Positions 44,715 to 54,048 of a DNA stretch of 64,000 nucleotides are shown here, piece after piece. Source of the DNA: an uncultured Clostridia bacterium (GTDB taxonomy: Bacteria; Bacillota; Clostridia; Christensenellales; UBA1242); contig CALBOE010000006.1 of the NCBI GenBank assembly GCA_937896905.1, forward strand, positions 1 to 64,000. The letters run 5' to 3'. The notes under the pieces are model-generated. The model did not search any database, had not been told where the DNA came from, and saw only the letters and a list, made by a program, of their open reading frames with translations. Position 1 is the first letter of the stretch. Every line of letters begins with the position of its first letter. Made by a program: the position numbers and the translations under genes.

Positions 44715-46334
44715 TTAATTTTCTTGCTGCGCATTTTTGTTTGAATTAATTTTTGAATTATCCTTAACCACAACACACTCGGTTGTTAGCAATGTTGATG
44801 CAACACTGCCTGCACATTCTAGTGCAGTTCTGGTTACTTTTAATGGATCAATAATCCCCGCTTCAAACATATCGCAGTAGGTTTCGTTTAGGGCATCGTA
44901 ACCATAGTTTTCGTTTGCGTTGTTTAGCACAGTTTGCACAACAACCCCATCGTCAACGCCAGCATTTTTTGCAATTTGACGAAGTGGTGTTTCTAATGTT
45001 TTTAAAACTATTAATCCACCCAATTTTTCATCGCCAGTTAGTGTTTCAACGAACTTTTCTAAATTTGGTTTACTGCGCAAAAGTGCAACTCCTCCACCAA
45101 CCACAATCCCCTCGTCTATGGCCGCTAAGGTGGCATTTAAAGCGTCCTCAATTCGCATACGTTTTTCACGCATTTCAACCTCGCTTAATGCACCAACTTT
45201 TATCATTGCAATTCCGCCATTCAATCCTGATATTCTACCCTGCAATGTTTGCCTTTCAAAATCGCTTAATTGGGTTTTTAATTGTTCTTTTAAATCCGCT
45301 ACCCTTTCTTTAATTTTTTCGCTATTCCCTTTTGCACCAATTATTGTGGTTTGATCCTTATCTGCCTTAACTTTCTCACACCTACCCAAATCTTCCAAAC
45401 CAACATCTTTAAAGGTTGAATAAATGTCGCCAGAAATGAATGTTGCGCCCACCGTTAAGGCAATGTCATCCAACACTTTTTTGCGCCTATCGCCAAAATA
45501 TGGAGTTTTAATGCCAAGACAATTAAAAATTTTGCGCATATTGTTTATTACAATTGTTGTTAATGCATCGCCTTCAATATCTTCCGCAATAATAAACAAA
45601 CTTCCACCAACACTTGCAACCTTTTCAATAATTGGTAAAATTTCTGCTATGTTAGAGATTTTTTTATCGGTAACCAATATGTAAGGGTTTGTTAGTTCCG
45701 CCACCATTTTATTTTGATCTGCACACATATATGGGCTAATGTATCCTCTGTTAATTCTTGTGCCCTCAACCACTTTTAAACTGCTAACTGTGTTGTTGCC
45801 CTCTTCTATGGTTATAACTCCGTCTAGCCCAACACACTCGAATGCTTTTGCAAGAAGTTCGCCTGTGCTTGCGCTTCCCGCCGAAATGCTTGCAACTTGA
45901 CATATGGAAGTGTTGTCGTTAACTGGTTTGCTGTGTTTTTGTAAATCGGCAACAACAAAGTCGATTGCCTTTTTAATTCCATTTCTTAAAAGAACTGGAT
46001 TAGCACCCGTTGTGAAACATTTTAATCCTTCGCAAAAAATTCTTTCTGCCAAAATTGTTGCTGTTGTGGTTCCGTCCCCTGCAATGTCGTTAGTTTTTGT
46101 GCAAGCCAATTTTAAAACTTGTGCGCCTGTATTTTCAATTTCATCATCTAGGCAAATGTGTTTTGCTATGGTAACACCATCGTTGGTTATTAGCGGAACT
46201 TGGTATACATCGTCCATAATAACATTTCTGCCCTTTGGCCCTAAGGTTATTTTAACCGCACCAGCAACCGCTTCCACACCTTTAAGAAGTTTTTGACGAG
46301 CTTGCTCGCCATTTAATATTTTTTTAACGTTCAT
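44715..46334 (-). CDS. groEL: GroEL chaperonin
   Basis: Folding chamber subunit. The ATP-binding motif GDGTTTATILAERIF is at about 86-100, and the ISAGSAS and EGIVVGGGVALL segments are canonical. The length of 539 residues is normal. It lacks the usual Gly-Gly-Met tail and ends in a polar NSNKNAQQEN. It is unusually rich in Cys for a GroEL. The ATG overlaps the groES stop by 11 bases, with AGGGGTG in front. groES precedes it. No CIRCE element is present. Confidence 0.95.
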   Translation of the reverse strand: MNVKKILNGEQARQKLLKGVEAVAGAVKITLGPKGRNVIMDDVYQVPLITNDGVTIAKHICLDDEIENTGAQVLKLACTKTNDIAGDGTTTATILAERIFCEGLKCFTTGANPVLLRNGIKKAIDFVVADLQKHSKPVNDNTSICQVASISAGSASTGELLAKAFECVGLDGVITIEEGNNTVSSLKVVEGTRINRGYISPYMCADQNKMVAELTNPYILVTDKKISNIAEILPIIEKVASVGGSLFIIAEDIEGDALTTIVINNMRKIFNCLGIKTPYFGDRRKKVLDDIALTVGATFISGDIYSTFKDVGLEDLGRCEKVKADKDQTTIIGAKGNSEKIKERVADLKEQLKTQLSDFERQTLQGRISGLNGGIAMIKVGALSEVEMREKRMRIEDALNATLAAIDEGIVVGGGVALLRSKPNLEKFVETLTGDEKLGGLIVLKTLETPLRQIAKNAGVDDGVVVQTVLNNANENYGYDALNETYCDMFEAGIIDPLKVTRTALECAGSVASTLLTTECVVVKDNSKINSNKNAQQEN

Positions 46335-46608
46335 TTATCACCCCTATGATGTCTATTTGACGCAACACAATATATGTTTTGTTTTCCCATTTAAATTCGG
46401 CACCGGCATATTTGCTAAAAACAACCTTGTTGCCAACTTCAACTTTCATTCCAACTTTTTCGCCATCTAAATTTTCTCCCGCACCCACAGCAACAACCTC
46501 GCCAACTTCTGGCTTTTCTTGCGCCGATTGTGGTAAAACCAGCCCGCCAGACACTTGCGCTTCTTCTGGCAAAATTATAACCCTATCAAAAAGTGGTTTT
46601 ATGTTCAT
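46324..46608 (-). CDS. groES: GroES co-chaperonin
   Basis: Lid of the GroEL chamber. It has 94 residues; PLFDRVIILPEEAQ opens it, the mobile loop is QVSGGLVLPQSAQEKP, and VGNKVVFSKYAGAEFKWENK is the typical C-terminal part. AGGAGGG precedes the ATG. It is cotranscribed with groEL. Confidence 0.95.
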   Translation of the reverse strand: MNIKPLFDRVIILPEEAQVSGGLVLPQSAQEKPEVGEVVAVGAGENLDGEKVGMKVEVGNKVVFSKYAGAEFKWENKTYIVLRQIDIIGVINER

Positions 46609-46707
46609 TTTCCCTCCTAACTGAACTGCATTTTACAGCCTAAAGTCAACTTTTAATCCTAAACCTGACAGTTTTCATAAATTTAATTCGTTAAAAATAT
46701 ATTAGGT

Positions 46708-47439
46708 ATGCAAAATTATCAGTTCGATTATGCTCAATACAAACAAAAATTAAACAAACCCAACAATGGGATTTTGGCGGTGTTAATGGTTGTGATTATT
46801 GTCCTTATGGGAATTTTAACCTTTATTAATGCCAATTCTTTTAATAGCACCACATTTTACTTTGTTGAGGTGGATCGATTTATAAATTACACGCACGCAA
46901 GCAGTTTGGCGAATGAAATTCAAGAAAAGAACGGTGCGGGATTTGTTCGTTTAGATAGCTCATACATTGTTCTTGCAGGATTTTACCCAAACTATGACAC
47001 TGCCAATAAAGTTTGTGAAAACCTGAAAAGCGAGTATCCTAACGTTGCCGTTTACAGTTTTAGTGTGGAAAACTTTTATAAAAAAAAAGAGTTATCCACC
47101 AACGGCAATAAAATCCTTGAAAGTTTAACCAGAAATTTACAGGCTTGCGTTAATAAACTGTATGATTTAAGCATTTTGGTTAGCACCAAAGAAATATCTA
47201 ACAACCAACTTTCACTAGAAATTAAGCAACTTTTAGACGGTTTTGAGAGCGAGTATTCAAATTTTTGCAGAAGTTTTAACACAAATAAGCACCTAAAAGC
47301 AAAAGAAACCGCATTAAGCATAAAAAATTCGCTTTCTAGCCTAAACAACAAAACAGAAAACGAAAATTTTTTGCAATATTTAAGATACACTAACATTAAA
47401 ATTGTTGTGGATTATTGTTCATTTTTGGGCTGCTTTTGA
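46708..47439 (+). CDS. Membrane protein with SPOR-like domain
   Basis: A 243-residue protein with one membrane helix (about residues 22-42, GILAVLMVVIIVLMGILTFI). It is followed by a region that resembles a SPOR domain: YFVEVDRFINYTHASSLANE opens it, and VLAGFYPNYDTANKVCENLK closes it. SPOR domains bind denuded peptidoglycan at septa or in sporulation (SpoIIB type). The C-terminal half is helical and charged. No good SD lies before the ATG; a TATATT box is close, so the mRNA may be short-leadered or leaderless. It overlaps the convergent TauE-type gene by 28 bases. Confidence 0.65.
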   Translation: MQNYQFDYAQYKQKLNKPNNGILAVLMVVIIVLMGILTFINANSFNSTTFYFVEVDRFINYTHASSLANEIQEKNGAGFVRLDSSYIVLAGFYPNYDTANKVCENLKSEYPNVAVYSFSVENFYKKKELSTNGNKILESLTRNLQACVNKLYDLSILVSTKEISNNQLSLEIKQLLDGFESEYSNFCRSFNTNKHLKAKETALSIKNSLSSLNNKTENENFLQYLRYTNIKIVVDYCSFLGCF

Positions 47440-47804
47440 CGTTTGCTTTGTTTAATCGCTTCCACAAGTTGCCAAATGCCCAAACCTATTAAGAACAAGG
47501 CAAACAATTTTTTTAGCACAATGTTAGACATTTTGTTTGCAATTAATGCCCCACCTAAACTGAAAATGCAACCAACAACTGCCAAACCCCAAGTCTGCTT
47601 AAACGCCACCAAATGATTTTTTATGTGAATGCCCAAAGCAATTAACGACATTGGCAAAAAAGCTATTAAATTTATTCCCTGCGCCGTAAGTTGCTTGAAC
47701 TTCAAAAAAATAGTTAGAATTGGAATGGTTAACGTTCCGCCACCCATGCCCATTCCTCCAACAATTCCACCTAAAATGCCCGCAATAATTTCCCAAAAAA
47801 TCAT
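47412..47804 (-). CDS. TauE/SafE-type membrane protein, half size (C-terminal member of pair)
   Basis: A 130-residue protein with four predicted membrane helices. The opening IIAGILGGIVGGMGMGGGTL is the glycine-rich TauE/SafE signature, normally repeated once in a 250-residue protein. Here the two halves are separate adjacent genes (this one and 47811-48173), presumably forming a heteromer that exports sulfite-like or organosulfur anions. It ends with a charged tail and overlaps the convergent SPOR gene. The substrate is not known. Confidence 0.8.
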   Translation of the reverse strand: MIFWEIIAGILGGIVGGMGMGGGTLTIPILTIFLKFKQLTAQGINLIAFLPMSLIALGIHIKNHLVAFKQTWGLAVVGCIFSLGGALIANKMSNIVLKKLFALFLIGLGIWQLVEAIKQSKRQKQPKNEQ

Positions 47805-47810
47805 AAACTT

Positions 47811-48173
47811 CTACCAAATTAACATTCCAACTCCACCAAGCAACATAAAGAAAATGAATATCCCCTTAATTGCTTTGTTATTAAGCTTGTTAAGCATTGT
47901 TGCACCAATAATTCCACCACCTATAATCCCCGCAATAACTGGCCAGCCAGACGCAAAATCTATGGAATTAAAACACATGTAAACAATTGTGCTAACCAAA
48001 CTTATTGGCAAAATAACAAACAGCGCGGTTGCCTGGGCCTTTTTTTGTTCTAAACCGAACACTTTGTTAAGAAGTGGAACTACAATCATACCGCCACCAC
48101 CGCCAAAAAAACCGTTAATAACACCTATTAACGCACCAAAAAACACAACTTGCATTTTTTTAACTTTTTTCAT
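47811..48173 (-). CDS. TauE/SafE-type membrane protein, half size (N-terminal member of pair)
   Basis: A 120-residue partner of 47412-47804. The glycine-rich signature ALIGVINGFFGGGGGMIVVP opens the first helix, and QKKAQATALFVILPISLVST is the second family motif. Only half of a normal TauE/SafE is present, and the next gene supplies the other half. No good SD was seen before the ATG at 48173. Confidence 0.78.
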   Translation of the reverse strand: MKKVKKMQVVFFGALIGVINGFFGGGGGMIVVPLLNKVFGLEQKKAQATALFVILPISLVSTIVYMCFNSIDFASGWPVIAGIIGGGIIGATMLNKLNNKAIKGIFIFFMLLGGVGMLIW

Positions 48174-48286
48174 AGGTTTATTGTGTTCTTTTTGCCCAAA
48201 AATATTTGCTTTTTTTTAAAGTTTGTATTATAATTAGTTAGTTTATTAGCAATAATTACTGGAATACAATATACAAAGAGGTTATA

Positions 48287-51200
48287 ATGAAAACTACAAA
48301 ACAAACATTCAAAAACACAATTAGCTTAATTTTATCGTTTGTGTTGCTTATGCTATCTGGCATTGGCATAATAAATTTAACAAAATCGGCAAAAATTGCT
48401 TATGCATCTAACATTATTGGTGCTTCTTCAAAGGAAATTAGCAACTCTAATTTTAATGACGATAGCAGAACATCATACCCTTATTCGCCAAGCAGTTTTA
48501 ATTATGTTAACAGAAGCTTCAACTCGGTTACCTATAACCCATCAACAGACAATCAAAATTCAACACTTCAAGCGGGCGTTATAAGTTTGGAACATAAGGA
48601 CTATGAAGGCTCTTATCCAATTAATCCCCATGCAAACGACAAACAAGTGTTAATGATTAAAAATTCGGCAACAACTCCAGCAGTGTTTGGCGTGCAGTCC
48701 ACCACCGAACTAGAACTTAAAGCTGGTTGCAATTACTCTGTTTCTGCAGACGTTTACACAACTGTAGATTCTGGCAATGCCTCACTATATTTAGTTGACG
48801 AAAATAATAATGTTTTTGCAGATTTTATTAATATTAGTTCGTTCCAGCAATGGAGAACGTTTAACTTCTTCATCAAAACAAACCCAACCGAAACCAAAAA
48901 AGTTAAACTTGCATTGTTCCTAGAAGGTGAAGGCTCAGTTTTATTCGATAACCTTTCTGCATACGAACTTAATGACGAAACCTTTGTTTCTAGGCAAAAC
49001 GACTATGCCGCAAATCAAAATAAAACCCTAAACCTAGAAACTGGCTACATTGAAGAAACCATTGCTATATCTAGCAACACATTCTCTTCTGTTGGCAGTT
49101 CAGAAAACATAACCTCTACGTTAGAAAATAACATTTTAGCAGATGGCGAAATTCCTAATGGCGAAAACAACAGTTCTGCACTAAAAGTTCAAGCAACCGC
49201 AGCAGCAAATGCAGTTTTTGAAACCGATAATAACTTCCTAACCTTCGAACAAAACAGAGTTTATAAGGTTACTGTAAGTTTAAAATCTAAATCTCTAAAA
49301 GGAAAAATTAACCTTAAACTTGTTCAAACAAATTTAGAAGATGAAGAAACTGGTGTTAACAGTGAAGAATTGTCAATTTCCAACCCAACAAGTTCTGCAA
49401 TTTATAATAACTATCAAAACTTTTCATTTGTTGTTAAATCTCACCCAACAAAAACATTAACCTATAAGTTACAAGTTGCTTTTGCCCTTGAAGGAGCTTG
49501 CTCTACCTACATTTCTCAAATTCAAATTTCCAAAGCAAACAACAGCACTTTCTCTTCAACAGACTCTTACACAAAAGCATTAGATTTAACCAAAAATTTG
49601 GTTGCTTCTGCAAGTGATATTATGCTAGATAATGGTAACTTTAATGGCATTGAAATTGAAAACACTTTAAATCCATATCCTGCAAAAGCTAGTTCTTGGA
49701 CTGCCGTTGAAGGAAACAACCTTCAATACCACGGCGTGGTTAACACTTCTCAATTTAATGAGCTTAAAAATGGAAAAACTTTTGTTCAATTGATTAACCC
49801 AGGCTCAATGTCCGGCTCTACCAACAACAACTTGCTTATGATGTACAACTCTACTGCAGACAGTTTATCTTACACCAGTTCTGCAAAGTCGGTAGATGCA
49901 AAAACTTACCATAAATTTAGTTTAAATTTATTAACTCAAAATGCAGCTGCTAAGGTTAGCCTTGTTTCGTCAAACAACAACACCGAAACAGTTTTAACTT
50001 CTAAAACAATAAACACTAACAGCATTTGGCAAAAGGTTGATTTTATTGTCTACACTGGCTATCAATCTCAAAACATTGCACTAAAAATTGAACTTAACAC
50101 AACCGCTTTCGGCTATGCTTATGTTGACGATTGTATGTTCAATTACTACACTCAACCATCTTCTCTTGAAGATTTCTCTAGTGCTGATGTTATTGTTAGA
50201 ACAGATTTAAGCCAGCTTATTCAAAGCGAAAACAATTCTAACAAAGCATTTAAAGATGCCCCACTTCACTTCACCGTTAAGAACGAAAACAATATTGAAT
50301 ACGGCGTTATGAACCTAGATGCGAACTACATTTCAACAATTATTAATCCTGCAATGTCAATTTCTAGTTTCACATCACTAACCAACCGCAATATTTTAGG
50401 TGCAAGAGCAATTGATTATGCCAACTTCACGTTCACATCTAACATTGGATACGAATTAACCGCCGGCAACTACTACATTTTAAAAGTTAAGGTTTACACT
50501 CAAAACTTAGAAAGCGAAAACGAAGAATTAACTGGTGCAATTATTAAATTAACCAACTTCGAACATCAATTTGCAAATATTGTAACCGAAGGCGAAGAAA
50601 GCAACAATTGGCAAACTTACACTTTCTATATTAATCCAAAAGATAAAGTTACAACAAATTTGTGCCTTCAACTAGGAAACGATACAACATTAACAAAAGG
50701 CGACGTGTTCTTTGGCGACATTGAATTTACAGAGCTTGAAGAAGGCGAAAATTTTGACAATGTTGTTGAAAATGAAACTTCTAAAATTTTAACCGACACA
50801 ACTCTCGATAGCAACAAAGAGAACGATAAAGAAGACAATTCTGACGAAAATAAATCTTCTAGCAACAATGCTTGGATATTTTATATTCCAACAATTTTAA
50901 CTGCACTTGCAATTGTTATTGCTGTTGTTGGTGTAACTTTAAGAAAGGTTAAATTTAAAAAACCAGTTAAAAAATCTAAAACAGAATACGACCGTAATAA
51001 AACAGTTTCTAAACAAGCTTGCGAAAGAAGAGCAACAATGTTTAAAGAAAATAAATTAAGAGAACTTAACAAAGAACTTGAAACATTGCATAACGACAGA
51101 GCAAAATACGAAGAAGAATATAAACACAGTTTGGCAAAACTTCGTGAACTTAAAATTAAACGTGCAAACGCAAAGGAAATTGCCGCTTTAGAAAAAGATA

Positions 51201-51376
51201 TGAAGAAAAACCAAAAAATCACTTCCAGCATTGGAATGAATGTTCTAAAAGTTGAAGCCGACATTGCCCACGTTAAATCAGACGCTTACTTTAAAGCTTT
51301 AGTTCGAAAGATGTCTACTGAACCAACCTTTGGGCAAGACCAAAACAGTGCTGAAGAATCAAGTAAAAATAGTTAG
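48287..51376 (+). CDS. Large surface protein with internal tail
   Basis: A 1,029-residue protein. An N-terminal signal peptide (hydrophobic part about residues 14-32, likely cut after AYA) leads into a long extracellular part. That part has three or four repeated modules of the carbohydrate-binding jelly-roll style, each opening with a variant of CNYSVSADVYTTVDSGNASL and ending in a strand-rich Asp/Tyr stretch (VAFALEGACSTYISQIQISK). A membrane helix (about 863-885) and a basic, coiled-coil cytoplasmic tail of about 140 residues follow. The two-sided design suggests a sensor or wall-linked scaffold. AGAGG precedes the ATG. I do not recognise the family. Confidence 0.75.
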   Translation: MKTTKQTFKNTISLILSFVLLMLSGIGIINLTKSAKIAYASNIIGASSKEISNSNFNDDSRTSYPYSPSSFNYVNRSFNSVTYNPSTDNQNSTLQAGVISLEHKDYEGSYPINPHANDKQVLMIKNSATTPAVFGVQSTTELELKAGCNYSVSADVYTTVDSGNASLYLVDENNNVFADFINISSFQQWRTFNFFIKTNPTETKKVKLALFLEGEGSVLFDNLSAYELNDETFVSRQNDYAANQNKTLNLETGYIEETIAISSNTFSSVGSSENITSTLENNILADGEIPNGENNSSALKVQATAAANAVFETDNNFLTFEQNRVYKVTVSLKSKSLKGKINLKLVQTNLEDEETGVNSEELSISNPTSSAIYNNYQNFSFVVKSHPTKTLTYKLQVAFALEGACSTYISQIQISKANNSTFSSTDSYTKALDLTKNLVASASDIMLDNGNFNGIEIENTLNPYPAKASSWTAVEGNNLQYHGVVNTSQFNELKNGKTFVQLINPGSMSGSTNNNLLMMYNSTADSLSYTSSAKSVDAKTYHKFSLNLLTQNAAAKVSLVSSNNNTETVLTSKTINTNSIWQKVDFIVYTGYQSQNIALKIELNTTAFGYAYVDDCMFNYYTQPSSLEDFSSADVIVRTDLSQLIQSENNSNKAFKDAPLHFTVKNENNIEYGVMNLDANYISTIINPAMSISSFTSLTNRNILGARAIDYANFTFTSNIGYELTAGNYYILKVKVYTQNLESENEELTGAIIKLTNFEHQFANIVTEGEESNNWQTYTFYINPKDKVTTNLCLQLGNDTTLTKGDVFFGDIEFTELEEGENFDNVVENETSKILTDTTLDSNKENDKEDNSDENKSSSNNAWIFYIPTILTALAIVIAVVGVTLRKVKFKKPVKKSKTEYDRNKTVSKQACERRATMFKENKLRELNKELETLHNDRAKYEEEYKHSLAKLRELKIKRANAKEIAALEKDMKKNQKITSSIGMNVLKVEADIAHVKSDAYFKALVRKMSTEPTFGQDQNSAEESSKNS

Positions 51377-51386
51377 TTCAAAATTT

Positions 51387-51412
51387 AAAGCACCTTAGGG
51401 TGCTTTTTTGTT
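51387..51412. terminator. Shared terminator of two convergent genes
   Basis: AAAGCACC and GGTGCTTT pair around TTAG, followed by TTTT on the plus strand. The loop holds the stop codon of the LysM gene on the opposite strand. It ends the 48287 gene and can also stop the opposite direction less strongly. Confidence 0.85.
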
Positions 51413-51712
51413 GTAAATTTTTAAACTCTGCCCAATAAACAGTTTGTTAGAAACCAAGTTGTTGTCCTTAATTAATGTTTCTTCTAACATATTATACTTT
51501 TGGCAAATATCCTTTAACGTTTCTGCAGGTTTAACAATGTGTGTTTTATAATCGTTAGTGGAAACGAAAACAATTTCGCCCGCATAATAATTAATTTTAT
51601 CATTGTTTCTTAACACGTTTTCCTTGCTGGTGTTTAATTTTTGGTAAAATCCTTTTTGCACTTCTTCGATTGAAATTCTGTAATAATATTGCTTGCTGGG
51701 TTTAATGTCCAT
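51395..51712 (-). CDS. LysM-domain protein
   Basis: A 105-residue protein. The C-terminal part is a LysM domain (THIVKPAETLKDICQKYNML, then NKLFIGQSLKI), which binds peptidoglycan or chitin-like sugars. An earlier stretch (ISIEEVQKGFYQKLNTSKEN) may be a degenerate second LysM. There is no signal peptide. The spore proteins SafA and SpoVID use LysM in the same way inside the mother cell, so a spore-envelope role is possible. The gene lies beside spoVB. Confidence 0.7.
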   Translation of the reverse strand: MDIKPSKQYYYRISIEEVQKGFYQKLNTSKENVLRNNDKINYYAGEIVFVSTNDYKTHIVKPAETLKDICQKYNMLEETLIKDNNLVSNKLFIGQSLKIYNKKAP

Positions 51713-51791
51713 ATCTTTATATATGCAGTGTAGTTAAATTTTAGTTTGGAATATAACTCCGCTTCATTTTATATATTAATTTAGGACAAGT

Positions 51792-53297
51792 ATGAAATCT
51801 GTTTTTAAAGCGGTTGCAACTGTAACTATATTTTCTGTTATAACAAGGTTTTTGGGCTTTGTTTTTAGGATTTTTCTTTCTCGCAAACTTGGTGCAATTG
51901 GACTTGGTTTATGGCAAATGGCATGCTCTATTTTGGGCATTTTTATGACGCTAATTTCAAGCGGACTGCCTTTAACCACTGCAAAATTAGTTAGCAAATA
52001 CGAAGTGGAATGCAAACTTAAACAAAGAAACCAAGTTGTTGGTTCTGCCCTTTTAATTGCCCTTTTTGTTGCGGCAATTGCCAGTGTTGTTATTATTGTT
52101 TTTAAACAGGTGTGGAGTTTTGTTTTAACCGACAACCGCGCTGCCGAGCTGTTAATTATTATGATACCATCTTTAATTTTTAGTGCGGCGTATGCAGTTT
52201 TTCGTGGTGCCTTGTGGGGGCAAAACGACTATTTTAATTGTGGACTCACCGAACTGGTGGAACAAATTGTGCGCTTTGCTTTAAGTTTTGTTTTGCTTGT
52301 TAATGTTGGCGACTATTTTGTGGCAACAAAAAAGTCTGCCATTGCGTTTAACCTTGCCTGTTTTGCTTCTGCTATTATGGCGGTTATTATTTATCTTAAA
52401 AAAGGAAAAGTTAATTTTTCTAAGGGGGAATTTAAAAACATATTCAAAAGTGCCGCCCCTGTTACCGGTGTTCGGCTTGCAAATTCTCTTGTGCAACCAT
52501 TAACCACTTTAATTATTCCCTCTCTTCTAATTTTTGCGGGTTATTCATCTGCCGAAGCCGTTGCAAGCGTTGGAGTTGTTATGGGCATGACTTTCCCTAT
52601 GCTTTTTGTGCCTATGAGCATTGTTGGAAGCATAAGCATGGTGCTAATTCCATCAATCAGTTCACTTGCTGCACAAAATAAACATTATGAAATTGCCAAC
52701 AACATAAAAAAATCTGTTTATGTTTCAATTTTTATAAGCATGCTTTTTGTTGTGCTTTACCTTTCTGTTGGCGACTTTATTGGCACAGTTCTTTACAATA
52801 ATCTTATGAGCGGTGTTCTTTTGCAACTTGCTGGCATTTGTGTGTTGCCAATTGTTTTATGCAATTTAAGCGGAAGCATTTTAAACGCCTTAAATTTAGA
52901 AGTTAAATCGTTTGTCAACTATGTGTTGGGCTCGCTTGCAATGATTGCATCTTTGCTTATTTTCACACCGCTTGTTGGAATTAACTCTATTGTAATTTCA
53001 TTTTTCCTTTCCATGACAACCGTCTCTCTTTTAAATTTTGCAAAAATTAAAAAAGCGGTTAAAGGTTTAGAACTCAACATTGTTAAAACAAGTTTAAAAT
53101 ATGTTTTAATTGCTTTGCCGTGTTGTTTGTTGGGCAAATTTGTTGCAAATATCTTTAAAAAATTAACCTTTAACGTATTTGCCTGCGTTTTAGGCGGAGG
53201 CATTGCCATGATTTTTGCTGTTATTTTATTCCAAATGTTTAACCTATATAAAATAAGCAACTTTGTGCAAATTATTAAACGCAAGAAAAATGGTTAA
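51792..53297 (+). CDS. spoVB: SpoVB-type polysaccharide transporter
   Basis: A 501-residue MOP-superfamily flippase with about 14 membrane helices. Members are MurJ-like and move lipid-linked sugars; SpoVB acts in cortex synthesis. The opening VATVTIFSVITRFLGFVFRI, followed by LSRKLGAIGLGLWQ, and the later SLVQPLTTLIIPSLL segment fit the family. AGGACAAGT precedes the ATG. A LysM gene and the DUF421 pair flank it. A generic MurJ/Wzx homologue cannot be excluded. Confidence 0.85.
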   Translation: MKSVFKAVATVTIFSVITRFLGFVFRIFLSRKLGAIGLGLWQMACSILGIFMTLISSGLPLTTAKLVSKYEVECKLKQRNQVVGSALLIALFVAAIASVVIIVFKQVWSFVLTDNRAAELLIIMIPSLIFSAAYAVFRGALWGQNDYFNCGLTELVEQIVRFALSFVLLVNVGDYFVATKKSAIAFNLACFASAIMAVIIYLKKGKVNFSKGEFKNIFKSAAPVTGVRLANSLVQPLTTLIIPSLLIFAGYSSAEAVASVGVVMGMTFPMLFVPMSIVGSISMVLIPSISSLAAQNKHYEIANNIKKSVYVSIFISMLFVVLYLSVGDFIGTVLYNNLMSGVLLQLAGICVLPIVLCNLSGSILNALNLEVKSFVNYVLGSLAMIASLLIFTPLVGINSIVISFFLSMTTVSLLNFAKIKKAVKGLELNIVKTSLKYVLIALPCCLLGKFVANIFKKLTFNVFACVLGGGIAMIFAVILFQMFNLYKISNFVQIIKRKKNG

Positions 53298-53303
53298 TTG
53301 AAT

Positions 53304-53330
53304 AAATATTAATTAAAATACGCATACTTT
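53304..53330 (+). promoter_or_regulatory. Candidate SigE-type promoter of the DUF421 gene
   Basis: CATACTTT at 53323-53330 resembles the SigE -10 (CATACA-T). An AAATATT at 53304-53310 resembles the -35 but is somewhat too close (12 bases). The hexamer CATACT ends six bases before the ATG, and no SD lies between. Confidence 0.35.
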
Positions 53331-53334
53331 TTAT

Positions 53335-54048
53335 ATGTATGTTGTGTTTTTAAGAGTTTTAATAATATATATAACCGTTCTAGTGTTTTTGCGCCTTATG
53401 GGGAAACGACAAATTGGCGAAATGCAACCTTACGAAGTTGTTATAACTTTAATTATTGCAGACCTTGCCACCCTGCCCATGAGCGACACAAACATTCCAC
53501 TTTTTAACGGAATTTTACCGCTTGCAATTTTAGTTTTAATTCATTACATTATAACCTTATTAACACGTAAAAGTATTGTGATTAGGCGCCTAATGAGTGG
53601 CCGACCAGTAGTTGTTATTAGCCCAAACGGAATTGAATATCAAGCATTAAAGGACCTTAACATGAACATAGACGACCTGCTTGAATCTCTAAGGCAATGC
53701 AACTATTATTGTTTTAGCCAGGTTCTATATGCCATAATTGAAACCAACGGCAAAATGAGTGTTATACCCAAAAGCCAAAATGCACCGGCAACTGCGCAAG
53801 ATGTTGGCAAAAACAATCCTCCTGCCAAAATTCCTCACATAATTATTTCGGACGGCAACCTAATTAAAGACGAACTGCAAATATCTCCAATAAACCACGA
53901 CAAACTTAACAAAATTTTGCAACATTTGGGCGTGAAACAAAAGGAATTGCTGTTGTTTTCTATAGACGACAATGGCAAAGTTTGCTATCAACCAAAAAAA
54001 CAACAATTTAAACAAATTGAAAATATTTTTAAGGAGATTTCTCTATGA
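53335..54048 (+). CDS. DUF421 (YetF-type) membrane protein
   Basis: A 237-residue protein. Three membrane helices near the N-terminus include the family motif FLRLMGKRQIGEMQPYEVVI. They are followed by the soluble part with GRPVVVISPNGI and the YetF pattern LLESLRQCNYYCFSQVLYAI. Members are common in spore formers, where several are SigE- or SigG-controlled and affect spore wet-heat properties. The gene forms an ATGA-coupled pair with the DUF4363 gene. No SD lies before the ATG, and the SigE-like -10 is six bases away. Confidence 0.88.
   Translation: MYVVFLRVLIIYITVLVFLRLMGKRQIGEMQPYEVVITLIIADLATLPMSDTNIPLFNGILPLAILVLIHYIITLLTRKSIVIRRLMSGRPVVVISPNGIEYQALKDLNMNIDDLLESLRQCNYYCFSQVLYAIIETNGKMSVIPKSQNAPATAQDVGKNNPPAKIPHIIISDGNLIKDELQISPINHDKLNKILQHLGVKQKELLLFSIDDNGKVCYQPKKQQFKQIENIFKEISL

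Noticed and set aside
46609..46707. CIRCE heat-shock operator ahead of groES
   Set aside because: No inverted TTAGCACTC repeat or near match is present.
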